From positions 6,307,418 to 6,371,417 of the forward strand of contig NC_069092.1 in assembly GCF_947172395.1 (NCBI RefSeq): 64,000 nucleotides of DNA, written 5' to 3'. Source of the stretch: Bicyclus anynana (taxonomy: Eukaryota; Arthropoda; Insecta; Lepidoptera; Nymphalidae). Numbering within the stretch: position 1 is the stretch's first letter; every line of letters starts with the position of its first letter. The position numbers were made by a program, and so were the translations under genes. The notes under the pieces were generated by a model. It was not told where the DNA came from and did no database searches. It saw only the letters and a program-made list of their open reading frames with translations. This document shows positions 1 to 12,099 of the stretch, piece after piece.

Positions 1-402
1 ATATTTGCACGTGCATGGTAGATTCGAAATGTTTTAGGTAGATAGATATTATATAAAATAAACTTACATATATGGTTTCTTGATGTACGTACCTACTCGT
101 AGGTATGTAGGTTTGCATAATATACTTACCTATAGGTATAGGTACATAAATAGTCTTTTAATATATTTTTTAAATTTCCTTAAAGGTATCTTACGATATA
201 ATATTAACCCTGTAAGCTTTTTTATACGCGTTATCAAAACATGAAACATCTTATGAAAATTTAATGACTTAGTTGTTTTAACACTCACCGCTCGTAAAGT
301 TCGAGAGTTATACGTTGACGCAATCGTTTTTCAACAACTCTGTTAAAATTGAAATAAGATTAACAACATTACACAGAAAACTTTTCTATATTTTTGTTTG
401 TT
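1..402. other. AT-rich unique sequence
   Basis: Low-complexity AT-rich DNA with short GTAGGTA/TACCTAC runs. I see no gene, RNA or recognisable repeat here. Confidence 0.5.
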
Positions 403-690
403 TTTTCCTTTTTTGGTAAGTGATGATGCAGTCTAAGTTGGAAGCGGGCTAACTTGTTAGGAGGAGGATGAAAATCCAGACCCCTTTCGGTTTCTACACG
501 GCATCGTACCGGAACGCTAAATCGCTTGGCGGTACGTCTTTGCCGGTAGGGTGGTAACTAGCCACGGCCGAAGCCTCCCACCAGCCAGACCTGGACAAAT
601 TAAGAAAATCTCTATCTGCCCAGCCGGGGATCGAACCCAGGACCTCCGTCTTGTAAATCCACCGCGCATACCACTGCGCCACGGAGGCCG
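403..690 (-). mobile_element. tRNA-derived SINE, family 1 (near full length)
   Basis: Read on the minus strand, it starts at about 690 with a tRNA-like head: GCCTCCGTGGCGCAGTGGTA (A-box region) followed by GGTTCGATCCCC (B box) near 630-640. The body contains GGCCGTGGCTAGTTACCACC and GACGTACCGCCAAGCGATTT, and the 3' part ends with CATCATCACTTACC and a short T/A-rich tail near 403-415. A and B boxes are internal RNA polymerase III promoter elements. Related copies lie at 12786-13001, 13996-14221, 26433-26749 and 35723-36243. Several chance open frames on both strands fall inside this SINE and are not genes. Confidence 0.88.
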
Positions 691-2642
691 ACACTTTATG
701 TACACGGGTATCGGGTACCTATATGTGGGCACTGAAGAACCTTTAGTAAAAATTCTATTGAATTTTATAAACGTAACTCTTCTAACGCAGATAAAAACAG
801 CATGGTAGGAAGGTCGGGTTATATTTAGCCGTATAGATAAGTACACGCAGTACGGGCCGATGTGGAAGGCCGAAAGGCAGTTACTCTCAGATGTCTCATA
901 AAATTAGTATATAAGTGCTTGTGGATATTATCAGACCTGTTCGGAGCGGACCGAACTCGCAACCCGGGCGGTAGATACCTATGTTTAAAGCCAGCATCAG
1001 ATTGCGGCTGACACCTTATTAACTTAAGCAGATATACTTGGATTGAAATAATATTACGGCACCAGTTTCTTAAATACGTACATACGAGGGAGGCGCGGTG
1101 CCGACGATCTTATCGGCTTATTTTAATTCCGTTTATATTTAATTAATTAATATTCTGCCTCTAAGTAAGTAATCTTGTATTTGTGCTATATAGGCTGGTA
1201 TATCTACTTTTATACCGACTTATCGGGCATAACGTATGTAATGTATGCTGTAAACATCCAATTAAAAAGCTTTCCGAGTGAGTGAGAATGTTGGAAGGCA
1301 CTCCCATTAATTAACGTATCATGCTCACCGAAAACTGTGCAGGCTCATAAAATAATGTCTCGTTATAACTGAAAAGTGGACTTTTATTTCACTTTAATAT
1401 CGCAAATTGACAAAATCGGTACAGCGAAATGTTGTTTTATAACCTATAAATTAAACATTAAAAATTACAATAATCGGGGGCAATACGAATTTTAACGGTG
1501 AATCAAGTTGCAATGAATCCCGAACGGGTCTTAAAATAAAATCGCTCCGCAAATATGCATGACGGTGGATGCTTTGAGCGAATACCGCATCATTCCTTTC
1601 AGTCGCTCTAATAAAGCAATCGTTTACTTTATCGGCGATAATTCGCGAATACTGCGCGTTAGCGTAACAGTAGGTACAGTCGGTGAGAGAAGTGTCCATG
1701 CCTACTGTCGTGTGGCGCGGCGGGCAGTGTTTGTACGCCATCAAGTGCGGCATTTTACGGCTACACCCGTCAGTAACTTACCGCAACGAGCCCTCACTCC
1801 CGCTTAATGAGACAGCATCGTTTTAGTGTCAAACGTAACGCGGCACAAAGTTGACGCAATCCGAATTATAGAAAATTGAATGCGACGGTACCTACTCTAC
1901 AAAATTGCTTAATCACGCAGCGCGTGTAGTTATTTTGGACGAAGCGCAACAAATCGCTCACGATTTTGGTGGAATTCGATTGGCTGACGCACTTACACGG
2001 ATTGTTTTAAAATCGACTCCGATCCGATTACTTAGTTATCTAAAACATTTGATTTTATTTTTAAGACGTAATAATTCTGTCATACTAAAGCCGCATAAAG
2101 TAATTTGAATTAAATAGGTATTTATTACCGATACCTATAAAGTAAATCCAAAACAATAGTCAGGTAATAAATACCTACATCTATATGATTTTCTTCCGGT
2201 AAAACTTAGAATCGTCTTCTTTGGAGGTCTTTGGAAAACAGGTTTTATTAGAGCACCATTTCTCTTCTTTACGACTTATTATTCTACATCGGGTCAAAGT
2301 ACATCTATTTACATAGATAGCCCTAAATCAATTGAGTCCGGTTGCCCTAATAAACCTTATGGTATAATCGAAATATGTCCGCGACAACTACAAATTAGGC
2401 ATCGTACGCATTGTAACAACGCATTGTCCTTAACAATTGCTTCTATGGCCTGTTAATAATATCTGCCTTAGACGAAGTTAGGGCGCTGTTCCATTGATGC
2501 GCGCTGTAATACTGCGTATCTTCACATTCCGCAATTTATTTTATTTTCTAATAGGTAGGTACAAACAACACTGCTCGCACAAAAGCTGTACCTACAGATA
2601 CTAGCTTTGTTTACATACGTTAATGTCATTGAAAAACACTTT
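691..2642. other. Unique sequence, partly CpG-containing
   Basis: No repeat was recognised. The part from about 1480 to 2000 is less AT-biased than its surroundings and holds short open frames on both strands (for example 1559-1807 and 1905-2108 on the plus strand). They have no recognisable domain and no convincing splice signals. It could be conserved non-coding DNA or old decayed sequence. Confidence 0.35.
2115..2177. repeat. Inverted repeat, 15-bp arms
   Basis: TAGGTATTTATTACC at 2115-2129 pairs perfectly with GGTAATAAATACCTA at 2163-2177, with a 33-nt loop. The arms are built from the TACCTA motif that is common here, so it may be a chance pairing or a small foldback relic. Confidence 0.6.
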
Positions 2643-2700
2643 CGTTATCAACCCACATTCGGCTCACTGCTAAGCTCGAGTCTCCTCTCAGAATAAGATG
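2643..2700 (-). mobile_element. SINE family 2, 3' tail fragment
   Basis: The stretch reads GTTATCAACCCACATTCGG and CTCGAGTCTCCTCTCAGAAT. It matches the 3' end of the SINE copies at 5521-5808 and 31674-31869. The tRNA-like head and body are absent. Confidence 0.75.
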
Positions 2701-5520
2701 TTTTTTCCTCTTGATGTTTTCCTACACTTGCTATGTTTAAATGTACCAGTCAGTGTCGAACTTTGTTAGAGAATCAGTGCGATATACAAATAAATAAACG
2801 ATTTCAACACAATATGTCGACCACACATAGGCTCAATAAATTTTCAATAGGTATATCAATAAAATAAAATTGAAAAGGTAAGCTGCTGTATCGCTAAAAT
2901 AACTGTGGCTCAACACATTTAATTATAAAAAAGTATTACAAACTGCACGAATGAATTGCAGAAAACTTCCACGACTTGAATAAATTTAATTATGCAGTGT
3001 GCGGAGGAGTGGAACAATGCCTTTACAATATTTGAGATCACCGAATAAATATCAATTCGTTTGATCACACTTTGTCATATTGTTTTATATGCCCATCTAA
3101 CCATAAGAGATATATAATTGGATTTTATTAAACAATAAAAATACTTATATGTATATCTATATGTTGGAGACAACGAGGAACTTTTTTAAGAATAAAGTCA
3201 ATGTTGGTATATAGACATATGGTAGACACGAGTATCTACGTATTTTGGAATACCTAGAAAGTTTTTACCTTAAAATGTTAAAAGTAAAATGTTCATATGG
3301 TTTATTGGATAAAATGTTTATATATGATGTTTCTAGACCACAATTTAAATATCTCTGTAGGAATCATTAAATATATCCAGATTATTTTAATCTGATGTAT
3401 CTATTGGAACGTAGGTACATACAAAGTCATAATTATGCTTTAAAAATACCTACTTTGTATCAATTGTTACAAATATATCCTATATCATACCTACATCCGC
3501 TTCATTTACCACAATAACGTCTTTAGGAATACTCCTTTACAATATAAATAACGTTACTTTCTATAGAACGTTGGTCAAAGGTATATCGGTTATCTCTGTA
3601 GATACGAAAAAAAGTATAAACCTTCTAAATATTCTCACCGATACAAGAAATAAATGCATAGAAAAATTCTTTCTTGTTATAGGAAAGGCGGAGAGGGCCC
3701 GGGCGGCACGTCGAGGATGTCTACATATTTTATTGACCCCGCACTGTACACACGTGGCGACAACGCTGGGACGCGTCTGAAGATATCTATGGACACATTA
3801 GGGAAAAAACTTGGCAGCTTTGCGACTTTATTCGATAAAACTTGTTTCAGTTATTAATACTTATAACTCTGTATATAGGTACAATAGTTTAGCGAGGTAT
3901 TTTATAATAGCTAATTGCTCTTACATGTATAGATAGGAGTAGGTAAGTGCTAAAAACTCACAGCTTCTTTATAAGCAGCAGCTTTATAAGCTAAATAAAT
4001 GGCGAAGGTGTGGTCAATAATGTCTTTATACAAAGAAGTGTAATTTGATAGTGTATTTACAACACACAAACTAACCGTTCATCAATGACATTTAAACTTG
4101 TATGATAGGTAGGTACTCGTAATAACCTCATAACTAACTCATATCAAATTATGTACATTATATACCTACTACTTTATGTTATGAAATGAATTACTGAAAC
4201 TGTAAAAAAACTGTTGCATGTCCGGTTAACAGTTATATTAGCTAAAAATATACCTAGCAAAGTCAAAATCTAAATTCGATTAAGTAGATGAATATTTCCA
4301 GCAAATGATATGCGTGTAATATGATACCAGTAGGTGTCTGTCTTATAACTTTTAATAATATTTAATAACATAGTACTGTAATTAATTTGTAATTTAGATT
4401 ATCATCATTAATTTATACGTACCTACTTATTCGTATAGTAATAATATGTTATATTTATATTAGTGCGTAGTAATTATCTACGAATATATAGTAATAATTT
4501 AACTTTTGTACCCTGTGTCTTTTGTACCTAGTGTATTCTTTCAGTTTACAAATGACGCTATTTTTTACTGTACGAGTTAGCAGATAAGGACAAAAATAAA
4601 AAATAAAAAATCTGAAATACTACTCCTGATCATGCAAATCTTGACTCGTAGTCCACATAGCTATATATTCGAACGCATGCACTATATCTTCGTCACATGG
4701 AGGTACGTCTAGAAGTGGCGCAAGCACGTGTTAGGCATGATCTGTAACGTTCATGGGCGTCATACTCATCAGCTCACTACGATTAGGCTGATTCAGTGCG
4801 TGTTGGGTAGTGGCTTGTCTTTGTAACGATCATTATCAAATGTTAGCGATAGATATAACTAACGACTTAACGTGCTGTCCGAAACTGTCTTGAGCTGAGG
4901 ATTTTTTTTGTATTTCACCCCCTGAATGAACAAAAATTTTCCCCAACTCTGGACAGCTACTAAGGATTTCAAAAAAGGAAAAAAGTCATAGTCTAACACA
5001 GGCCACGAATCCAGAACTTCACAATGAAGGTATAGACAACCAATTCTAAAAAATATTAAAGGGCAAAAGGATTTGTCCTCGAACGAGTCCTTTCTCCCTC
5101 ACCCCTTGTGCACCGCGCGCTGTATTTTACGGCGTATCAGTCGGTACGGTATTCCCAAACTGCACTTCAGAGCCCGGCCGCCACATCCACTGTACCTAAG
5201 CATATGTATAATTCACAAAAATATGTACCTACCCACCTATAGTGACGCACCAACACTTGCATACAAAATACTTCAATGCTTTTTACTTTAATTCTTTACA
5301 ATTTTTGAAGAAATTTAAGATTCCAGTCTTTAATATTTGTATTAAAAATATAGACCACCCATATATTTTTGACGCTATGGCGTGGTTTAGATATAAGAAT
5401 GTCAAAGTAAACCCTCTATGTGAGTGTGATTTAGCTATTTCACAAAAAAGCATTGCCTCAAATTTAAGGGAGCAGTGCAATGCAATCCACTCGTATAGGT
5501 ATGTGTTGTAAGTGAGTGCT
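2701..5520. other. AT-rich unique sequence
   Basis: Mostly AT-rich DNA with TAGGTA runs. Two short GC-richer patches (about 3690-3780 and 5080-5190) contain small open frames without recognisable domains or splice signals. No gene is called. Confidence 0.4.
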
Positions 5521-5808
5521 TCATCATCATCGTCATTATCAACCCTCATTTGGCTCACTGCTGAGGTCGAGTCTCCTCTCAAAATGCTCTCATTTTAGGG
5601 TTAGGCCAAATAGTCCACCACGCTGGCCCAATGCGGATTGGCAGACTTCACATACCTACACAGAGAATTAAAAAAAATCTCTGATATGCAGGTTTCCTCA
5701 CGATGTTTTTCCTTCACCGTTCGAGACACGCGATATTTAATTGCGGACCGGATTCGAACCCTCCGGAATAGCAGGCAGAGGTCAAATCTACTGGGCTATC
5801 ACGGCTCT
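5521..5808 (-). mobile_element. tRNA-derived SINE, family 2 (near full length)
   Basis: On the minus strand the head reads GAGCCGTGATAGCCCAGTAG near 5790-5808, with a B box like GGTTCGAATCC near 5750. The body contains the conserved stretches AACATCGTGAGGAAACCTGC and GCATTGGGCCAGCGTGGTGG. The 3' end carries a GATGATGATGA tail (plus strand TCATCATCATC at 5521). Other copies are at 22435-22762, 22771-23073, 31674-31869 and 32082-32405. Confidence 0.88.
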
Positions 5809-7080
5809 TGGGTGAAGTGGAGTGAGTGCTTAAACTGAAGTTATTGTAACACCTACAGATCTATTACTATAACATTCGGTGAACCTTCTCCTTGTATAGT
5901 TCGAACAAAAAAAAACTAAGTAAATGCTTGTTAACATAATTAATTTGATTAAGTGATAATTTTACATTTCCTTTTTTATTTTTATAATAGGTTTAGGTAG
6001 TTAAATATTATTGTTTTAGTTACTGTAAATTATTGTAAATAATGCATCTAATTATTATTTAAAAAACATAAAAATAGTACCTAGATGAAATTAGAGATCA
6101 TGTTATATGTTGTAATGAGTTTGAGATATCTATACCTAGTTATTAGTTTATTTAGATGAAGAAGAACTTTGGGTTGGGAAGAACTAACTTTGGGTTACCT
6201 TTTGGGCTTAACATAAAATATCAGCATTCGGCTGGGTACGTACCTACGTAAATTTGCCAAAAAAGTAACTAGCCAAAGAATGTGCCCAATTTATATTTGG
6301 AGTCAATATAAATAAAGCAATCTTGACTACTAGTAGTTCACTCATTTTATGACAAAATTTTATACAATAACTGAATCATAAGTAGGTAACTATATAAAAC
6401 ACTATTCCTATTTAAATATTTTTTGCACATGTTTTCACATATTTACACAGCATCCTATAATTTGAAATCGAATCGTATAGGAAGCAATAAATTGATACGG
6501 TTGATTTTTATTATTATTTGAAAAAACACGGTGTCTAACTAAAGATAAGTCCTAGCCGATGTCAATGTTTACATTAATTTTTAATTCAGCGTTGCGATTA
6601 GATAGATTATTTGTAGCCTAAAGTGCTGTTGGCGTAAGATTATACCAATTTAAATGTATAATTGGCAATTGAATAATCAATTAAGTAGTTAAATATTAAT
6701 GTATTACCCTTATTTATTATATCTATTTATTTATTATATCTTTAAAACATGTGCAAGCTGGCAAGCAGATATTAGACTACAATGAACTGGTTTTTTGGAA
6801 AAAAATCTGAATTTGAAATGTTAGTAGGTAATTTACTACTCACAACATAATTACCTACTATTTTTTTTTTTCCTTGAGGAGGACTCCTGCCTGTCGACAG
6901 AGCATGTCCGACTTAATATAAATTTATTCTTTTGACAATATGATGTAAATTAATTTTTGATTCATTTATTTTTTATTTGTATTTTCTTTTTTTCAAATTA
7001 ATTAATATTGTTCTTCTATTCATTATTAAAAGTAATTTCTGGAATGACATAATATTTACTGTAAATGTAAGTAATATAAT
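5809..7080. other. AT-rich unique sequence
   Basis: Highly AT-rich DNA with no recognisable gene. A small block around 6866-6915 (CCTTGAGGAGGACTCCTGCC region) looks less random but was not identified. Confidence 0.4.
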
Positions 7081-7188
7081 ATTTTGCATGCCAATCGGGC
7101 GTGATACAGAACAGATTATATTTATTTGTTAAGACCTTGTAAACTGTATCAGCAAATAAAGAATTGTATTGTATTGTATTGTATTGCA
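7081..7188 (+). mobile_element. Probable LINE 3' end with (ATTGT)n tail
   Basis: A stretch containing AAGACCTTGTAAACTGTATC and AGCAAATAAAG runs into about five tandem ATTGT units (7162-7186). A short pentamer tail directly after a 3'-UTR-like stretch is typical of non-LTR retrotransposons that lack poly(A), such as CR1/L2-like groups. No coding part remains, so the clade is uncertain. Confidence 0.5.
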
Positions 7189-7867
7189 GGACTAAAATAA
7201 CCTCCTCTACTCCAAGGGTGGCACGGGACCGCAATGCATTACTTCATGCCCCCCTCTTAAAATTTTCTCTCTTCTTTTTTTCATCTTTTTCTCGAACCTC
7301 TCTTCTCCTCATTGTTTCTTTTATCATTTTTTTCGCTATTCAACGCTACTACCTACTAAATGATATTAAGAAAAATAACTGTTGTCGCTTGCTTACAAAC
7401 AAATATAGTATTCTATGATCCATCATAAACCACATCTTTTCAGAAGGCATGAAGTAAAAAAATAAGTTTTATATTATAAATAAAAATAAAAATATATCTT
7501 AATTAACATTCTTAAAAAGATTTTTAATATAGTGAGGTAAAACGTCTTCCATTAAAAATTATGCCTATAAAATTAAACTGCTTTTTATTTTTAACCCAAA
7601 TTCCTTTCTCTATTAAGTATTACTTGCTTCTTATTTTCTTATTAATGATGAGCATTATTAATCATCAACAGTCTATTTTAATGACCCACTAGGAAAGGGG
7701 ATCTGGAGCTTCGACCCACCACGTTGTGAGTATGTTTCTAACTATCAGCGTTAGATGACAATAACAATGACCATGACCACGTGTTCTCTGAAGTAAGGGT
7801 TGTAACTTCCTTACTCCGTGATTCTACTAAGGTATCAAATTGAGATATAAAATAAATATCTATAACT

Positions 7868-7955
7868 TAGCTTTACGCAGTTCTCGAACCCAGGACCGTA
7901 AGCTTATAAGATATTTACCTACCTAAACAGGTTAACCACTGTACCGCCAAGATAT
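7868..7955 (-). mobile_element. tRNA-like SINE head fragment
   Basis: On the minus strand the sequence reads CTTGGCGGTACAGTGGTTAA (A-box-like) and, about 40 nt later, CCTGGGTTCGAGAACTG (B-box-like). The spacing fits a tRNA-derived promoter. The paired acceptor stem of a functional tRNA is not evident, so this is more likely a SINE head than a tRNA gene. It does not match SINE families 1 or 2 closely. Confidence 0.45.
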
Positions 7956-8194
7956 AAGATAAAGTTATTATCATAACAAAAATTACCTTTCCTTACACTA
8001 CGAATCGTATAGGTAATCGTCCTATACCTACCTATTATAATTTTAAGAAGCCGTCGGGCCTATTAAAAATCAGATGTTCAGAATATTAGATAATTTTTCG
8101 CGTAACTTTTTATTTATTTATGTAATAAATCATACACTAACGCGCATAGTGTTTTACTAAATATGTCATATTGATAAGTAATAGAACTACCAAT

Positions 8195-8226
8195 TAAATA
8201 CGAACTTATGTTTAAGTTCGTATTTA
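8195..8226. repeat. Perfect 14-bp hairpin
   Basis: TAAATACGAACTTA at 8195-8208 and TAAGTTCGTATTTA at 8213-8226 are exact inverted copies with a 4-nt loop (TGTT). The function is unknown; it could be a solo foldback. Confidence 0.8.
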
Positions 8227-8351
8227 GTAGGTACCTACTCTACCTATACCTCTTTAGTTTTTATATAATCCGTAAAGAAAATAACTTCCATAAAAAAGTA
8301 AAATAACTGAAACAGTAATTTGGTAAGTATTCCAAAATAAGGTAGTTGTAG

Positions 8352-8450
8352 TCAGTCTACCTGGTGGGGGTCGACCAAACACTGCGCTTTCTAGTGCGGG
8401 GTCGCACTCCATTCCATCACCTTCGGAACCCAACGAGCATCAAAGTTATT
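8352..8450 (-). pseudogene. RTE-like LINE C-terminal fragment
   Basis: The minus strand of CTACCTGGTGGGGGTCGACC and ACTGCGCTTTCTAGTGCGGG matches the part of the reverse-transcriptase tail seen at 20629-20880 and 27646-27805 (Arg-Ser-Val-Gly-Arg-Pro-Pro region). Only about 100 bp survive. The clade assignment rests on the better-preserved copies. Confidence 0.6.
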
Positions 8451-8500
8451 CAAATATCTTAAAATTATTAAATTATAATATGCATTCGAAGTAGACTGTG

Positions 8501-8532
8501 AGAGAGATACCTAGGTATTTAGGTATCTCTCT
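8501..8532. repeat. Perfect 12-bp hairpin
   Basis: AGAGAGATACCT (8501-8512) and AGGTATCTCTCT (8521-8532) are inverted copies with an 8-nt loop. Confidence 0.75.
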
Positions 8533-8913
8533 GGGCTGCCTACAGCAAATATAATTGCTCTTTGGCCCCTTCGTATCATTTCCAATTCCTATCTCATTAA
8601 AACAAAACTAACAATAGTGTTATTAGATTGACATAAATAGTAAGAATAATGTACCTACCAAATAGGTTCAAGGATCATCATTACTTCTACGTTAAGTAAT
8701 GTCAGCCACTGACGATCAAGTAGGTAAGCTCACATATCTGTAGCGCTAACGCCTTGACAGCCGATAAAACAGCTGGTCGTGTCTTGGTCGCGATGTGCAT
8801 GACATCATGCCGATTGTAGAAGATCGTTTAAGTAGGTGCGAGAAGGTTACCTGCAAAATCTCTCTATCGCTTGCTTAAATACCTTTGCCTCTCTAGAAGT
8901 GCAGCTAGTTCTA

Positions 8914-9078
8914 TATTAGAACGAGTATCCAAAGCTGCTATAATAGGATCTTACCAAATTTGGCTAGGCAGGGAGAACAACACGAGCGGAAAAGGGGAGT
9001 GTTGATCGATCGTCAAGGAATTCCTTAACCCTACATCCAGTAGTCACAATCCTGGACTTTGCTTACTTAGACTTCACT
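8914..9078 (+). repeat. Dispersed repeat X, copy 1
   Basis: The segment contains AGTATCCAAAGCTGCT, TTACCAAATTTGGCTAG and GAGAACAACACGAGCGGA. The same sequence in the same order appears at 24357-24530. It runs directly into a SINE family 1 tail at 9079, so the two may form one composite element. No coding potential was seen. Confidence 0.75.
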
Positions 9079-9143
9079 ACATCATCACTTACTATCAGGT
9101 GAGATTGTAGTAAAGGGCTAACTTGTAAAGAATAAAAAAAAAC
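9079..9143 (+). mobile_element. SINE family 1, 3' tail fragment
   Basis: CATCATCACTTACTATCAGG, GTGAGATTGTAGT and AAGGGCTAACTTGTAAAGAA followed by an A-run match the 3' end of SINE family 1. The head and body are missing; repeat X occupies the upstream side. Confidence 0.75.
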
Positions 9144-11061
9144 AGGTAGCAGGGAGCTACTGGATACAGGCGACATATACGATCGCGCGTGGAAGTCTTT
9201 ACAAGAGACAATAATTAAATATTATGTTCGATGATAATGATATTCGTGATGTAACTCAGGAGATAATGGAAGTATTCATCAATATTAATAGGTAGATAAG
9301 CTAAAATTTTCGTTTTTTTTTTTATTTTTTTTTTATTTATTTTTTTTATTTTTTGTTTTCGTTTAGTAGGTAATTCTGCGATATGCAGTAATATTAATGT
9401 TTAAACTTATTAGCTTTGTTATGTAATTGTTTACACAGGTATTTTTTTATTTAAAGTGGGTAATTGATATTCTTATTATGAAACTAGGTGTAGGGTGTTA
9501 TATTTTTGTAATATGGTAGGTATGAACATACCTATTTAGTGTTGTCTCTTTTTATTCTTATAAGAACATAAGTATGATTATTAACCTATGTCAATAGAGG
9601 GAAAAAATCTAATTAGACGGTATGTAGGTAAGACAATATTTTATTAGGTACATGTAGATACTTTGTTAAAACTTACCTACCTATTATAGTTTTATTAATA
9701 ACAATATTAGGTATCTACGCACGTAGGTAGGCAGGTATTGTTATAGATAGTTAGGAGTAACCTAAATTTCATTTATAAGAATTGGTAGCCAAGAAACCAG
9801 ACCAATTATTCTACACATTGAATGAACCGGAACATTTAAGTAAATTAAAATACAAATCATTTAATCTTCAGAATCTTATTTATTAAAAAATAAAGTATTT
9901 AAATTGTAGCTAGAAACTTTTTTAAGAAAATAATTCCCGTCACAATTTTCATTAAAATAATTGTTTCTACCGCCATCTAGTTAAAGGTAGCGGAACTGCT
10001 ATAGAAACATCGCCATCTATCGTGAGCCATGCATAACAACGATACAGGCACATGCCTACATCGAAACGTTATCATTCTCCTCTTCACTCTATAGTATTAT
10101 GATAGAGAGAGGTATATACCAAGGTTTATCTCTGAGATGAGATTTTCATGTGACATCTGCGCGCTGATTGGTTAAATTGAATGCATGAGTGTGAAATTTT
10201 GCAGATTGCGCCAATAGGAAAACGGAAGTCGTTTGAGATCTGTCGGCCATAATATTTTAGGCGGGGTTTCGGGTAAGATCCTCCTTTATATTCCTGACGT
10301 ATGCACTCATTTGAGCTATGAATCATGGCGTCATGGGTTGGAGCTGTGCGTATTTTAAGAAAACTGCTGAGTTTTGCTTTCGTTCCAATATTTTCTGTGG
10401 GATAATATGTGCCAATGCCAAATGACATTGTATATATAATCTGTAGGGTTATTTATCATCTTGAACAGGCCTATTGGGATCTAGTATTCAGCGTCGCAAG
10501 AAATAATAAATCAGCTTTCCTAAAACTGCTTAAGAGTCACAATATTTTATTACGATTACAATCTTATTATCAATCCTTTATTAAAAATATATTTAAATTA
10601 ACAATAATAAACTAAAAATTGGGTGATAAACATGAAGTATAAGCCTATTAAAAATGCCTATCTCAAGTTTTTAGATAGGTAGGAGACCACGGTTTGAATG
10701 GTCCGTAAAACCTCTAGATTCAATTTATGATTCAGGTCAGTCCTACAGAAATCTTACCTACCTATTACAGAAGTTCTACAATAGTGGCTTGACACACTTA
10801 TTCGCATTGAAGAAGGCTACATACCAAAGCAATTATTTTCGGTAATAGGTATTTATGTTAAACTCAACATAAAAAATTGCTATAAGTAAATTAACTTTTC
10901 AATAAAATAGATTTACAACCATCAAGTAAAACGTGTGAATCCATTACACAGTTTCCGAAATTGTTTGAAAAGTCAAAAAAACAACTATGCTCCTAATTAT
11001 AGGCCATAGACATTGTAGAGAAACATAGACAATAACCAAATAATAAAAACAACGAACCTAC
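9144..11061. other. AT-rich unique sequence with a promoter-like patch
   Basis: Mostly AT-rich and unannotated. The patch 10140-10345 contains ATTGG and CCAAT boxes, an ETS-like CGGAAG and a GC-box-like GGCGGGG, then ATGGCGTCATGG at 10326. The frame from that ATG is only 26 codons long, and no convincing splice donor was found. It could be a decayed promoter or unannotated 5' region. Confidence 0.3.
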
Positions 11062-11180
11062 CTCAACAGTGGTCATAAATGCAGCAACAGCCCAGGTGAC
11101 CGCGGGTTTACGAGCGTCGCGTGCTGCGCGTAAAATTACTAGCACATTAAACTCTTTGAATGCCGTTTAATTTTATATGC
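11062..11180 (-). promoter_or_regulatory. Candidate first exon and TATA promoter
   Basis: On the minus strand CATATAAAATT (plus 11169-11179) and GATATATAATGG (plus 11192-11203) are TATA-like. They are followed by GC-richer sequence, a short ATG frame MTTVE, and a consensus splice donor GAG|GTAGGT whose exon edge is 11062. This layout fits a first exon ending in phase 0. The ATG context is weak (T at -3) and no downstream exon was identified. The opposite strand has its own TATAAAA at about 11240, so the block could be bidirectional. Confidence 0.28.
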
Positions 11181-11818
11181 GGTTATTAAGCGCCATTATA
11201 TATCTATCACCCTGACAGACGGCCGCGATTTCGACGGATATAAAAACTGAACGAACAAAACATAGCGGCATTAATTTAGTTTATTGTTTGGTATGTATAC
11301 AAAGATTTTTTTAATTTAATTTGCTTTTTTACAAAGGAATGAGACACGCTATTCTGCTAAGTTTTCTTTACGCACTTGGGGAGTAAGCTGATGAATGATG
11401 AAAAAGAGTGATCAGGCGAGACGAAGGCGTCGAGAAGGAGAGGTAAAGAACTTCAATTGCGTATTTTCTAGAGCACAGGTTTTTTGTGTTGTCCTGACTT
11501 GACCTGACTAACATACGACCAGCAATATATTATCTGGTGAAGAGAAATACGCAAATAACGCTCTCTTTCATTAGGTACGTTGGTAGGTACGAAAGAGATG
11601 GGAATGACATAACTGCGTCGTTAATGGACAACATTTTGTCTTTACGAAATATGTCGTTGGTCACATACTAGGCCTACAAGGATGAACTGTTTTGCTAATC
11701 AATACAGCTATAATACTTCTTGCCGTTTACCAGTGAGCCCAATGTGAATTTTCGTCTATTAACCTATTGTGATTTGTGGGGTGGTTAGAAACATAATACC
11801 TAACTAATATAGTATGGC

Positions 11819-11852
11819 GACTATGCATGTGTTAAAGAAGACATGCATAGTC
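11819..11852. repeat. Perfect 12-bp hairpin
   Basis: GACTATGCATGT (11819-11830) and ACATGCATAGTC (11841-11852) are exact inverted copies separated by 10 nt. Confidence 0.75.
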
Positions 11853-11923
11853 ATGAGTTATCAAAATATATATGAGGAGATCCGCAGTAGAACCAAAGTC
11901 TTCGAAGACGAACAAGACATAGG

Positions 11924-12086
11924 TTTTTTTTTTTTTTAAAAAAAAAGAATATTTGCCATATTTTTAAATATGACCAATATTCCCATTCCCCTCCAACTAG
12001 TCGGGAAACACTGTGCTAGGAGTGGGTACGACAATAGACTAACGGTGAGTCCAACCGCTCTTACCGTTGAGCTATTGAGGCTTCTA
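11924..12086 (-). mobile_element. tRNA-derived SINE, family 4
   Basis: The minus strand from about 12086 reads GAAGCCTCAATAGCTCAACG, GTAAGAGCGGTTGGACTCAC and CGTACCCACTCCTAGCAC, then a body with CCAACTAGTCGGG in inverse, and ends in a long A/T-run at 11924-11950. The TAGCTCAACGGTAAGAGC stretch is a tRNA-like A box. It is distinct from families 1-3. Confidence 0.7.
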
Positions 12087-12099
12087 AAAGGTCACAAAG

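Noticed and set aside
494..846. Overlapping open frames on both strands at 494-846
   Set aside because: They lie within or next to SINE family 1 and only translate its tRNA-like head and body.
1905..2108. Frame with RVVILDEAQQI resembling a helicase Walker B motif
   Set aside because: The rest of the frame has no ATPase or helicase features, no upstream Walker A exists nearby, and splice sites are absent. It is a chance match.
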